NCBI GenBank assembly: GCA_016293005.1
Contig: JAEDFA010000014.1
Location: forward strand, 1 to 36,099
Source: Treponema sp.
GTDB lineage: Bacteria > Spirochaetota > Spirochaetia > Treponematales > Treponemataceae
DNA: 36,099 bases
Direction: 5' to 3'
Shown piece by piece: positions 23,912-32,785 of the stretch. Position 1 is the stretch's first letter. Every line of letters begins with the position of its first letter. The position numbers and the translations under genes were made by a program. The notes below the pieces were generated by a model that worked only from the letters and a program-made list of their open reading frames with translations, searched no databases and was not told the DNA's origin.

Positions 23912-25042
23912 ATGTCTTTAGATTGTGGTATTGTTGGATTACCAAATGTCGGTAAATCTACTATTTTTTCTGCTTTAACCGCAGCGCCTGCAGAAGCTGC
24001 AAATTTTCCGTTTTGTACAATAGATCCAAATGTTGGTATTGTTGATTTGCCGGATGAACGGCTGGATTTTTTGGCATCTGTTCATAATCCAAAAAAGAAA
24101 ACTCCTGCAAGTGTAAAATTTGTTGATATCGCAGGTCTTATAAAAGGCGCATCTTTAGGTGAAGGTCTTGGAAATCAGTTTCTTGCAAATATTCGTGAAA
24201 CAGCCTGTATTGCGCATGTCGTAAGGTGTTTTGATAATCCTGATATTATGCATGTCAGGGAAGATTCAAAAGTAGAAGCCCCGGTTGACCCGGAAAGCGA
24301 TGTTCTTACAATAAATTTTGAACTTGCGCAGGCCGACATTCAGACTATTTTAAAGCGTGAAGAAAAAAATATAAAAACTGTCCGTGCGCTCGGAAAAGAT
24401 GCGGAAAAGCAGCTTGCACCTTTTAATAGTGCTGTAAAAAAAATTAAACCGCTTTTACAGGACGGAAAATGCGCCCGCCTTGCAGATTTAACTGATGATG
24501 AAAAACTTGCAGTGCGCGATATGTTTCTTTTGACGATGAAGCCTGTTTTGTATGTTGCAAATATTGACGAAGATTCTATTTCAGAAGGAACAAACAAATA
24601 TGTAGAAACTTTAAAGAAAATTGCAGAATCCGAAAAAAGCGAAGTCGTTGTAATCTGTGGTAAATTTGAATCTGATCTTGCAGAAATCACGGATGAACAG
24701 GACAGAAAAGATTTTATGGATTCTGTCGGTTTAAAAGAAAGCGGTCTTGCAGTTCTTGCCAGAAAAGCCTATCACCTTATGGGGCTTCAGACATTTTTTA
24801 CAGGCGGTCAGGACGAATGTCGTGCCTGGACAATTCACAACGGAGATACCGCTCCAAAGGCAGCTGGTGTAATTCACACTGATTTTGAAAAAGGTTTTAT
24901 CCGTGCCGAAGCATATTCAATCGAAGATTTAAGGCAATATGGTTCAGAACAAAAAATAAAAGAAGCCGGAAAATATCGGCAAGAAGGAAAAGATTACATT
25001 GTGAAAGACGGAGATGTTCTGTTTTTTAAATTTAATGTCTGA
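23912..25042 (+). CDS. ychF: Redox-regulated P-loop ATPase YchF (OLA1 family)
   Basis: A universally conserved ribosome-associated P-loop NTPase. The 376-residue product shows CGIVGLPNVGKSTIFSALT (G1), NFPFCTIDPNVGIV, FVDIAGLIKGAS (G3), and ANIDEDS at the G4 position. The last is the N-x-x-E motif that makes the family prefer ATP over GTP. A TGS domain occupies the C-terminus (TFFTGGQDECRAWTI, KAAGVIHTDFEKGFIRAEAYS, GKDYIVKDGDVLFFKFNV). The ATG at 23912 with GAGG at 23902-23905 gives the standard N-terminus; the open frame back to 23861 would add a hydrophobic extension not found in the family. Confidence 0.95.
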   Translation: MSLDCGIVGLPNVGKSTIFSALTAAPAEAANFPFCTIDPNVGIVDLPDERLDFLASVHNPKKKTPASVKFVDIAGLIKGASLGEGLGNQFLANIRETACIAHVVRCFDNPDIMHVREDSKVEAPVDPESDVLTINFELAQADIQTILKREEKNIKTVRALGKDAEKQLAPFNSAVKKIKPLLQDGKCARLADLTDDEKLAVRDMFLLTMKPVLYVANIDEDSISEGTNKYVETLKKIAESEKSEVVVICGKFESDLAEITDEQDRKDFMDSVGLKESGLAVLARKAYHLMGLQTFFTGGQDECRAWTIHNGDTAPKAAGVIHTDFEKGFIRAEAYSIEDLRQYGSEQKIKEAGKYRQEGKDYIVKDGDVLFFKFNV

Positions 25043-25160
25043 TTTTTAAAAATTTTTAATTTTTTTTTTCAAATTTTTTGCCGAAAGTGAAAAATAACGC
25101 ATATATATATAATGAGGGATTTTTAAAAGTTTAAAGTTCCTTAAAAATTGAGGAGGCGTT

Positions 25161-26141
25161 ATGAAAAAGCTTTCTTTGCTGATTTGCGTTATTTTTCTTT
25201 TAAATTCGGTTTTTGCAAACGATGTGAAACTTGTTTCCTGGAATGTTGAAACATTTTTTGATGCGGTAACTTCCGGGGACGAATACAAAGAATTCCGTTC
25301 TTCATCTAAATGGAACGAAGCATCTTATAAAAATCGGCTTTTTAAACTTGTTGAAGCGATAAAAATTCTTGATGCTGATGTTCTTGTCCTTATTGAATTG
25401 GAAAATAAAGAAATTCTTTATGATATTTCCAATATGATGCAGGATATGAGTTTTAATCGGAACAAAATGTATAAATTTTCATGTTTTGCAAAGAATTCTG
25501 GTTCTGCAATAGGTTGTGGAATTTTAAGTCGGTTTGAATTGAAAAATCTTTCGCTTCATAATGTTTTTGTAAAGGGAAAGTCTGTTCAGCCTGATATGAG
25601 ACCTGTGATGAGGGTTTTGTGTTCTTCCGGCGGAAATGATTTTGTTCTTTATGTGAATCACTGGAAAAGCATGTCGGGTGGAAAGCTGAAAACTGAAAAT
25701 TGGCGAAACTGGCAGGAAAGCGTTCTTTCGGCGTTGATTTTTCGGGATTTAGCGGCTGGAACAAAAAATGTCGTTGCATGCGGAGATTTTAACAGGGATT
25801 TGTTTGATTTTTCTTTTGAAAGCAAAGATTTTTCTTCGACTCCTCAATTTTTTTTAAGGCATTTTATAAGTAAAAAAGGAATTTTCAATTACAAAACTCA
25901 AGTGTATTCTGCATGGTTTTTAAACGGAGAATGTGCTGAGCCGGGAAGTTATTTTTACAAAGGAAACTGGAGCCGAATCGACAATATTTTTATTCAGGGT
26001 TCTGTAGTTGTTAAAAATTTTTCATCTGTGCAGAACGAATTGTGGTGTACGGATGAAGGTATTCCCGAAAAGTATAGCGTTTTCTATAATTCAGGGTTTT
26101 CTGACCACCTTCCGCTTGAGTGCGTATTTGAGATTAACTGA
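25161..26141 (+). CDS. Secreted endonuclease/exonuclease/phosphatase-family protein
   Basis: A 326-residue protein with a signal peptide (KKLSLLICVIFLLNSVFA, cleavage near FAN), followed by the metal-dependent EEP fold: KLVSWNVETFFD (Asn of the first motif), DVLVLIELENKEIL (metal-binding Glu), YVNHWKSMSGG, CGDFNRD (D-x-N) and the C-terminal SDHLPLECVF (Asp-His catalytic pair). All key residues are in place, so it is probably an active periplasmic or secreted nuclease or phosphatase; the substrate cannot be told. AGGAGG at 25151-25156 is a near-perfect ribosome-binding site. TATATA/TATAAT sequences at 25102-25113 may hold its -10 box, but no good -35 is seen. Confidence 0.87.
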   Translation: MKKLSLLICVIFLLNSVFANDVKLVSWNVETFFDAVTSGDEYKEFRSSSKWNEASYKNRLFKLVEAIKILDADVLVLIELENKEILYDISNMMQDMSFNRNKMYKFSCFAKNSGSAIGCGILSRFELKNLSLHNVFVKGKSVQPDMRPVMRVLCSSGGNDFVLYVNHWKSMSGGKLKTENWRNWQESVLSALIFRDLAAGTKNVVACGDFNRDLFDFSFESKDFSSTPQFFLRHFISKKGIFNYKTQVYSAWFLNGECAEPGSYFYKGNWSRIDNIFIQGSVVVKNFSSVQNELWCTDEGIPEKYSVFYNSGFSDHLPLECVFEIN

Positions 26142-26263
26142 AAGTTCTTTGATAATGCCGAGTTTTGATTTAAGAATAAAAATTTGTCATATAGTTATGT
26201 GATTTTTAGCGGTTAAAATGACAGCGCATTTTTCAAACCTCGAAATTGAACTTTTTAAGCTTT

Positions 26264-27643
26264 TTAAATTTCTGAAAAACCTGCGTTGATTTTGTTCATA
26301 ACATTGTAAAAATCAGGGAAAGAAACGCTTGAACATTCTGCATTATTGATGATTATTTCTTGATTTTCTTCTAATGCAAGTCCCATGCATGCAAAAGCCA
26401 TTGCAATTCTGTGGTCATTGTAACTTTCGATTGTTCCGCCTTTTAGTGCAAAGTCAGGATTTTTTTCTCCAGATTTTAAGAATTTGCTTTTTCCTTCGAT
26501 TATAAGGGAATTGCCGTCGATGTAAATTTTTGTTCCAAGTTTTGAAAGATGCTCCTGAAGAACTTTTACGCGGTCTGTTTCTTTTTTTCGGCAGACTTCA
26601 ACATCATCGATAACGATTTTTCCTTGAGTGAATGCTGCACAGACTGAAAGGGCGCAGATTGCATCCGGAAATCCGCTTATATTTACATGAAGCGTTGAGT
26701 CAGGATGATTTTCTGTTGAAAGAAACCCTTTGTTTTTAGAGAATTTTCCGCCTTTTACGATTAAATCTGTTCCCGATGAAGTTTTTTGTTCTGTTATGTC
26801 GGCTCCAATAGATTTTAAAATATCTACGATTGCTCTGTCGCCTTGAGTTTTTGAATCATCGATATTTTTGATTGTAATATGACTGTCTGTCAATATTGCT
26901 GCAATTAATGGAAAAGCAACTGCTTCCCAGTCTGAAGGAATTGTTTTTGTAAATGATTTGAAAGGAGTAGGACCGGTAACTGTTATTGATTTAAAATCTT
27001 CTGTGTGTTCAACTTTTGCACCAAGTTCTTTGAGCCACTGGCATGTCATTTCAAGAAAAGGTGTTTCTTTTGGGTCTGTGAGTGTTATATGAGTTTTACC
27101 GTTTAACTGAGTAGATGCCATCATTATGCCGCTTATGTATTGTGAAAGTTTTCCGTCTGTTGTAATTGACTGGTTTTCTTTTACAGGACCTTTTATGATG
27201 ACAGGACATGAGTTTTTTTCTTTTGATAGTGTATATGTCTGTGCTCCCATTTGTTTAAGCGCATCTAAAAGGTGTAAAACCGGTCGTGTGCGTAATGATT
27301 CATCGCCTGTAAAAACGCTGAATCCGTCAAAAATTGCTGCCATTGGTGACATAAAATATAAAAGCGAACCAGAATCTCCGCAGTCAACGACATTTGAAGG
27401 AAGATGTGCATTTTTTCCGGCACCTTCGACAATCCATTCAGAATTGTTTGAGATGTCAACTTTTGCTCCGAACAGTTTTACAGCCTGACTTGAACTTATG
27501 CAGTCAGCGCCTGGAAGCGGATTTTTTATATGTGAAGTTCCTTCTGCGATTGAAGAAAACAGAAGCGCTCTGATTGTATGACTTTTTGAACCCGGAACTG
27601 TGATTTCCCCGGAAAGCGATGATTTTTTTGAAAGAATTTTCAT
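26264..27643 (-). CDS. aroA: 3-phosphoshikimate 1-carboxyvinyltransferase homologue (AroA), with altered active-site positions
   Basis: AroA makes EPSP from shikimate-3-phosphate and PEP. The 459-residue product has VPGSKSHTIRALLF (Lys, Ser and Arg of the S3P/PEP site), LRTRPVLHLLDAL (the PEP-site Arg of RP), SQYISGIMMA, GFPDAICAL (catalytic Asp), CRKKETDRVKVL and YNDHRIAMAF. By eye against E. coli, however, GNAGTAMR is CGDSGSLLY (Arg to Tyr) and C-terminal SKTFPDYF is SVSFPDFY, so the Lys numbered 411 in E. coli is Val. The GDxSSA block reads SDWEA. It may be a divergent AroA or a related enolpyruvyl transferase with changed chemistry. No Shine-Dalgarno is visible before the ATG. It appears monocistronic and converges on the EEP gene. 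Confidence 0.85.
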   Translation of the reverse strand: MKILSKKSSLSGEITVPGSKSHTIRALLFSSIAEGTSHIKNPLPGADCISSSQAVKLFGAKVDISNNSEWIVEGAGKNAHLPSNVVDCGDSGSLLYFMSPMAAIFDGFSVFTGDESLRTRPVLHLLDALKQMGAQTYTLSKEKNSCPVIIKGPVKENQSITTDGKLSQYISGIMMASTQLNGKTHITLTDPKETPFLEMTCQWLKELGAKVEHTEDFKSITVTGPTPFKSFTKTIPSDWEAVAFPLIAAILTDSHITIKNIDDSKTQGDRAIVDILKSIGADITEQKTSSGTDLIVKGGKFSKNKGFLSTENHPDSTLHVNISGFPDAICALSVCAAFTQGKIVIDDVEVCRKKETDRVKVLQEHLSKLGTKIYIDGNSLIIEGKSKFLKSGEKNPDFALKGGTIESYNDHRIAMAFACMGLALEENQEIIINNAECSSVSFPDFYNVMNKINAGFSEI

Positions 27644-27747
27644 TCTTAAATATTATCAAAAATCGCAGAAATTGAACAGTAGAAAAAATTATAAAAATTA
27701 CCGCACCGAGAAAGTAAAGAAAATCACGAAAAGTTTCAGTTTTTATT

Positions 27748-28836
27748 TTACCTGACTTTTAATAAAATTCCGATTGTTGCGATTGTGATAAGAATCTGCA
27801 TAATCATGAATTTTATTAAAACTTGTGTTGGAGACCAGCCTTTGTTCTTTCTCAAATGGTCGTGAAGCGGGAAGCGCACTTTGCTGAAAATTTTGATTTT
27901 GAAGAATCTTAAAAGGAAAACTTTTAAAAGTCCTGTTCCGCCGTTTAAAAACATTATTGTAGAAGTTGCAATAAAAAGGAAAGGATTGCAGCTTATTATT
28001 ACCATAGAACCGATGAAAAATCCAAGCGCGCGAGAACCGGCATCTCCCATTAAAACTGAACTTGGAAATGCGTTGTGCCATAGATAACCCATCAAAACTC
28101 CGGCGAGCGTAAATGTGATTGAAGCCCAGCCTGCGCCGTCTTTAATGTGTGGAATTTGAAGGTACTTTGTGATGTCGATGTGTCCGAGTACAAAATAGAA
28201 AATTATTCCCAGCGTAATGAGTGCGATTAGGACTAAAGTTCCGCTTAAACCGTCAACTCCGTCTGAACAGTTTGTGACATTTATGCTGACCCAGAGGACA
28301 ATTATTGAGATTGCGAAAAAAACTGCCGGATGAACTATAATGCCGAAGTTGTTTTCAGGAGTTCCGCTTACAAAAGGAATCCAGAATACGATTTTTCCTT
28401 CGGGGTTCATTTTTAGGAGAAGATTATAGATTAAAATTGAAGCGGCAACGCATATTACTAAATCGAGAAAGCCTTTTAAATATTCGCCCCAGCTTGAAAT
28501 GCTTTTGTCGTCTAAAAATCCTGTGAGCATTGTAATCCATGTTAAAAAAATTATGCCGCACTGGAAAAAATTTAATGGTACAAAAATAATGCATAAAAGA
28601 ACGAACATCGTGATGAAAATTACGCCGGCGCCAGTTGGTTTTCCTTTTGCAACTTCTGCATTTATTGTGAATTCTCTTCCACGGTCGTGCGGAAGAAATT
28701 TGTACATTTTTGGAATTAATTTAAAAGAAAGAAAAAAGCCGCTGTAGAGTGTCAGTGAAATTAAAACGATGTAAGACTGTAAAAGCCTCGCCGGTCCCCA
28801 GAATTGTTGAAGATATCCACCCAAATAATAAATCAT
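27748..28836 (-). CDS. mraY: Phospho-N-acetylmuramoyl-pentapeptide transferase (MraY)
   Basis: Integral membrane enzyme that transfers phospho-MurNAc-pentapeptide to undecaprenyl phosphate, making lipid I. The 362-residue product has about ten membrane segments and the signatures KGKPTGAGVIFI (usual KxGTPTMGG), TGFLDDKSI (Asp-Asp pair), SINVTNCSDGVDGLSGT (NxxxxTDGLDGL), FPSSVLMGDAGSRALGFFIG, and FPLHDHLRKNKGWSP (PxHHHxE-like; here HDH). I chose the ATG at 28834-28836 because it has GAGG upstream and gives the standard length; an open frame extending to 29016 overlaps the preceding gene. It is the last gene of the DUF4954 - purH-like - mraY series, 47 bases after the purH-like stop. Confidence 0.92.
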   Translation of the reverse strand: MIYYLGGYLQQFWGPARLLQSYIVLISLTLYSGFFLSFKLIPKMYKFLPHDRGREFTINAEVAKGKPTGAGVIFITMFVLLCIIFVPLNFFQCGIIFLTWITMLTGFLDDKSISSWGEYLKGFLDLVICVAASILIYNLLLKMNPEGKIVFWIPFVSGTPENNFGIIVHPAVFFAISIIVLWVSINVTNCSDGVDGLSGTLVLIALITLGIIFYFVLGHIDITKYLQIPHIKDGAGWASITFTLAGVLMGYLWHNAFPSSVLMGDAGSRALGFFIGSMVIISCNPFLFIATSTIMFLNGGTGLLKVFLLRFFKIKIFSKVRFPLHDHLRKNKGWSPTQVLIKFMIMQILITIATIGILLKVR

Positions 28837-28883
28837 AAAATCCTCTTTGGTTACCTTTAAAAACTTTAAGTTTTTAGAGGTCT

Positions 28884-30473
28884 TTAGTATGTTAGATGCT
28901 GAATTCCTGTAAATACCATGCAGATTTCTTTTTCGTTGCAGTAATTGATGAATGCTTCGTCTGTAGGATTTCCGCCAGTTTGAATTATTGCCTTGATTCC
29001 GTAATCTGCAATGCATTTTAACCTGTCATCGAAAGTAATGGCAGAGTCGCATACTAAAATTTCGGCAGAATCGTTTTGATTATTAGAGAAATTTCTTGAA
29101 TCTTCCATGGCATAGCGGATTGCTTTTTGCATTGTAGATTGCCCGGTTGAAATTCCTACCGTTGCATGATTTTTTATAACTACTGCTGAATATGATTTTG
29201 AAGAAAGAATTACCATCATGCCGAATGCCATTTCATCAACCTGAATTTGATCTGGTCTTTTTACTGTTACGACTTTCCATTGGTCAAAAAGTTTTGAGTC
29301 AGTTGTCTGAATTAGAAGTCCGCCGTCTATGGAAATAGTTTCAAAATTTTGATTACATAAATTTGAAGCGAGAAGAAGCTGGAATTTTTTGTTTTCTGAA
29401 AGAATTTGGCGTGCTTCTTTTGTAAAATCCGGGGCGACAATGGTTCTGATATTGAGGTTTTTGATTTCGTTTGCAGCATTTTCATCGATAACGGAACTTG
29501 AACCGATTACCGCATTTTGAAACGCTTCTATATCGCAGCTGTAAGTTTTTTTTAGCGAATCTGTTACATTTGAAGCAAGGGATGCGCCGATTACAGTTGC
29601 ATTTTTGATTCCGATTGTAAAAACATTTCCTGCCATCGGGCTGAATTGAGTTGTGTACGGATAATTTTCGTGGTTTACTGTTGGGATGCTGAACGGAGAT
29701 TTTATCAACTTCATGAAGTAGGTGATTGCTTTCCATGCGGCATTTACATTTATCATTGCGTTGAAACTGGTTTCTGAGCCTTGAATTTTTTTAAGCCCAT
29801 TTAAAGAACTTGGAAAATTGTCTATTTTGTAAAGAGATGCAATCTGCTGTTTGTTTACACCGTGTTTCAATTTTTTTGAATATTGGTAGGGAATCATGAA
29901 ATATGAAGGGAAAAAAAATTTTTTATTCTGAATAAAAATTGAATCAGAAAGCGCTGCGCTGAAGGCTGAAGAAATGTTTAATGCTTTGCTTGCAAGAAAA
30001 ATTCTGAAGTCCTGTGAAATGCTGTCTGTTCTGATTTTAAGCATTGCATCAGAATAATCAGCTGGATCTGTTAAAATTAAAACTGAACTGTAATTTTTTA
30101 TTGCGGCGTGGAGCATGAAAGTCTTTTTTATAGAAATTTCTTTTTTTATGAAATATAAATTGTAAAGCTGATTTGCCGTCATGTTAGTTATATTTAAATT
30201 TGTGCAGACGAGTGTAATCTGATCTTCGGAATCGTCTGAAAAATATGATGTTCGGCCAGCTTTTAAAATATTTTTTACAAGATTCGGGAAAACGTCTCCG
30301 TCCGGGTCAGAATTGTCAAGGCATTCGTATTCCCGAAATGGAATGTTCTTCGCCGTTAAAATTCTTGCCGTTTCGCCTGCGGAAATGATTTCCCAGTTAG
30401 CTCGAACTAGAAATTCAGCAAGAGTTTCAATTTTGTCGTTATTGTCGCAGAATAGAATTGCTCTGTTCTTCAT
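28884..30473 (-). CDS. Divergent PurH-like protein (AICAR transformylase/IMP cyclohydrolase fold, catalytic motifs degenerate)
   Basis: A 529-residue homologue of PurH over its full length: an MGS-like N-terminal domain (AILFCDNNDKIETLAEFL, ISAGETARIL, FMLHAAIKNYSSVLILTDPADY) and the AICARFT domain (IVAPDFTKEARQIL, GGLLIQTTDS, VVTVKRPDQIQVDEMAFG, VGISTGQST, CDSAITFDDRL, IIQTGGNPTDEAFINYC, MVFTGIQHLTY). Yet the motifs for both reactions are largely lost: GRVKTLHPxVHxGIL is absent; IDIGG is ISIKK; RYGENPHQ is KHGVNKQQ; KHxNPxG is NHENYP (Lys to Asn); QSNS is KSYS. It overlaps the DUF4954 gene by 35 bases, so they are tightly linked. A canonical purH function is doubtful; a regulatory, ligand-binding or new enzymatic role is possible. 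Confidence 0.85.
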   Translation of the reverse strand: MKNRAILFCDNNDKIETLAEFLVRANWEIISAGETARILTAKNIPFREYECLDNSDPDGDVFPNLVKNILKAGRTSYFSDDSEDQITLVCTNLNITNMTANQLYNLYFIKKEISIKKTFMLHAAIKNYSSVLILTDPADYSDAMLKIRTDSISQDFRIFLASKALNISSAFSAALSDSIFIQNKKFFFPSYFMIPYQYSKKLKHGVNKQQIASLYKIDNFPSSLNGLKKIQGSETSFNAMINVNAAWKAITYFMKLIKSPFSIPTVNHENYPYTTQFSPMAGNVFTIGIKNATVIGASLASNVTDSLKKTYSCDIEAFQNAVIGSSSVIDENAANEIKNLNIRTIVAPDFTKEARQILSENKKFQLLLASNLCNQNFETISIDGGLLIQTTDSKLFDQWKVVTVKRPDQIQVDEMAFGMMVILSSKSYSAVVIKNHATVGISTGQSTMQKAIRYAMEDSRNFSNNQNDSAEILVCDSAITFDDRLKCIADYGIKAIIQTGGNPTDEAFINYCNEKEICMVFTGIQHLTY

Positions 30474-32622
30474 AGAATGTTTCCTTTAAGTTTTTTATAA
30501 ATTCTTTTGTATCTTTTTCTAAGGTAATTAAAAAATCGTTGTTTTCAAGTTTTCCAAGAACATTTAGCATTTCGTCCGTGTTCCTGTAAGTCATCATTCT
30601 GTAATAATCCGTGAAGTCTTTTCTTCTTGAGTCGAGCGAGGACTTATACATGTCGTTTGCAACAATTTGAGTATCGTTTACAAAATCGTCGATGATTTCT
30701 CTTGTAAAATCTGAAATTTTTCTTGAATAGAGTTTTTCCAAAAGCCAGATTGAATAACGCGCCTGCCAGAGAAGATAATTTTTTTCACATTCGTCGTAAA
30801 AATCGTGGACTTCATTCCAGCTGTCAATTTTTTTAGATTTTATTAGTGAAAATAGTTCCGTAAGTTTTTCTTCTGGAATTACCTGACCGCCTGCATTGTG
30901 CCATTTTGTGTAAAGCGGATATTCTAAAATTTGAGTGAAAAGTGCCTGAATTGAAGCGGAATTTTTTAAGAATTCTTTTGTGCGAAGAAGAATTGTTGCA
31001 ACATAGAATTTTATGATTTTTCGGTACATTTTGTACGCTTTCACGGGTTTACAGATTTGTGCCCCGAATTTTTTCTGGCAAATATCATCGTGCAGGATAA
31101 AATCGAGGTTTTCGTTTTTGTGAAGAAAATCTTTTGCTTCCTGATAAAGTTCTTCGTCAGTTTTTTGAGAAGTTTCTGTGTCTTTATTTTTATCTGAAAA
31201 AAACTGCTCTTTTGTAAGGTTTATGATTCTTTTTATTGCAGCAAGAACTTCCTGAATCGTGTCCGGGGCTAACGGATTTGTTTCTATGTGCTGAACTTTG
31301 ATTTTTCGTTTGTCGCGGCTCTGGAATTTGTAGTTGTTGCGGGAAATTGCAAACATATCGTAAAGATACCACCATGCTGGAATTATGTTTATTTTCTCTG
31401 ATTTTTTATCTGGAGCGACAAGGCTGAAAGGGTAGAGAATGTCGAGTTCCGCCTGATAAGAACCTTTTGCTACAAGAACAAAACTTGCAAAACGGCTGTT
31501 GTGTTTAAAATCTGAACAGAGTCCCGGCCAGAATCCGCGACCTGCAATTATTTCACCGTCAGGGCTTCTTGAATTGTGGTTGCTTCCGATTGTTGCGCCT
31601 GAGGCGATGTTTGACTGCCCTGAAATCATGCTTGCAATTAAAAATGAAGAATTGTGATGCTGCTCATGGAACGGAAAAATCAGGTTATTTAAAAGTTCAC
31701 AGCATGAAACTGTTGAATTGTCGCCTAAAATTGAATTTAGAAGGCGAGCGCCGTATTTTAGCTGACAGTTTTTCCCGATTACAAAACGGACTGCCACAGC
31801 TTGGTAAAAAACTCTGCTTCCGTAGCCCATAATGCCGTTTACCATCTCGACGCCTTCACCAATCTGGCTTGATTCTTCCTGTGATGAAAGAACTGTTATG
31901 TTTTTGAGTTTGAAAGCGCCTTTTATGTAGGCATTGCACCCGATTTTTGCATCTTTTATGACAGTCGTGTTTTTTATGACAGTGTTTTCTCCAACAGTTC
32001 CGAATGTTGTTTCGCGCGGATTGTTTAAATTTTCTGTTAATTCCTTGAAGCGTTCAAGAAGAATTTTATCGTCCCTGAAATTTGACCAGATATACGCATC
32101 GGTTGTGAGCATGCTTTCAAAAGGGAGAACTGAACGGCCTTCGTTTTCGTTTCTTACTGCAATTTGAATTCTGTTAGATTCTGGTTCGTTTTCTTTTATA
32201 AAACCGTTTCCGAATTTTGAATGGGAAGTGCAGCACATTTCCTGTATATTGAAGAGAATTGAATTTGAGCCGATTCTGTAGTTTTCAAGGTAATTTACAT
32301 TTTGAATTGCAATGTCATCGCTTAAAACTGTATTTTTAAGATAGGAATTGAAAATGCCTGCATGAAGTTCCAGATCGTGAAATTTTAAATTTATATTTTT
32401 AAGATTCCCGATTATTACAAAGCCGTCAAAACTTGAATCCTGAATGAAAGATGGGTCAAATTCTTTTTCGCTGACATAAAAATTTTCCCATAAATCGCCT
32501 GTAAATCTGTTTCGGTTTTGCTTTAAAATTTTTATTTCGTCTTGAGTTAAATGCCTTTTACCTTTTAAAAGAGAGTCGTCAATTCTGATTTTTTTGCTGT
32601 TTACTTCTATTATTTGGGGCAT
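30439..32622 (-). CDS. DUF4954-type protein with left-handed beta-helix repeats
   Basis: A 727-residue protein resembling the DUF4954 family. Residues about 50-380 carry many hexapeptide-like repeats (for example AGIFNSYLKNTVLSDDIAI, TVGENTVIKNTTVIKDAKIG, GYGSRVFYQAVAVRFVIGKNCQL, ASGATIGSNHNSRSPDGEI). These predict a left-handed beta-helix as in acyl- and nucleotidyltransferases of the GlmU/LpxA type. The C-terminal half (from about 480) is helical and charged. No signal peptide or membrane segment is seen. I chose ATG at 32620-32622 (MPQIIEVNSKK) over a GTG-type upstream start at 32658, which would include the promoter. It overlaps the purH-like gene downstream and diverges from glmS. Function is unknown; acyltransfer on a sugar nucleotide is a guess from fold and neighbours. 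Confidence 0.82.
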   Translation of the reverse strand: MPQIIEVNSKKIRIDDSLLKGKRHLTQDEIKILKQNRNRFTGDLWENFYVSEKEFDPSFIQDSSFDGFVIIGNLKNINLKFHDLELHAGIFNSYLKNTVLSDDIAIQNVNYLENYRIGSNSILFNIQEMCCTSHSKFGNGFIKENEPESNRIQIAVRNENEGRSVLPFESMLTTDAYIWSNFRDDKILLERFKELTENLNNPRETTFGTVGENTVIKNTTVIKDAKIGCNAYIKGAFKLKNITVLSSQEESSQIGEGVEMVNGIMGYGSRVFYQAVAVRFVIGKNCQLKYGARLLNSILGDNSTVSCCELLNNLIFPFHEQHHNSSFLIASMISGQSNIASGATIGSNHNSRSPDGEIIAGRGFWPGLCSDFKHNSRFASFVLVAKGSYQAELDILYPFSLVAPDKKSEKINIIPAWWYLYDMFAISRNNYKFQSRDKRKIKVQHIETNPLAPDTIQEVLAAIKRIINLTKEQFFSDKNKDTETSQKTDEELYQEAKDFLHKNENLDFILHDDICQKKFGAQICKPVKAYKMYRKIIKFYVATILLRTKEFLKNSASIQALFTQILEYPLYTKWHNAGGQVIPEEKLTELFSLIKSKKIDSWNEVHDFYDECEKNYLLWQARYSIWLLEKLYSRKISDFTREIIDDFVNDTQIVANDMYKSSLDSRRKDFTDYYRMMTYRNTDEMLNVLGKLENNDFLITLEKDTKEFIKNLKETFYEEQSNSILRQ

Positions 32623-32658
32623 GTTTCTAATTTTAACTGTGTGAATAGTGTTTGTCAA
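32623..32658 (-). promoter_or_regulatory. Promoter of the DUF4954 operon, leaderless geometry
   Basis: On the minus strand a perfect TTGACA (plus 32653-32658), 17 bases, TAAAAT (32630-32635), seven bases, then ATG at 32622. Transcription is predicted to start at 32623 or 32622, so the mRNA would have none or one untranslated base. No Shine-Dalgarno sequence is present. Confidence 0.75.
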
Positions 32659-32785
32659 ATGCAGAATTTCAATCTTTTTTTACAAAGTGCTGCTAATTTT
32701 TAAGTTTAAGGCATTTTTTTGTCAGTAGAATTTTATTTGTTTTTTTTGTATGATGCTTTTGTTTAAGATTTTTTAAATTTATATC

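Noticed and set aside
26142..26263. Gene or terminator in the gap between the EEP gene and aroA
   Set aside because: The gap is short and AT-rich; AAGCTT-centred text near 26258 does not extend into a stable hairpin, and no ORF with a ribosome-binding site is present.
28837..29016. 60-residue N-terminal extension of mraY
   Set aside because: It overlaps the purH-like 3' end, is basic and unlike MraY, and the ATG at 28836 has a good GAGG site and gives the standard length.
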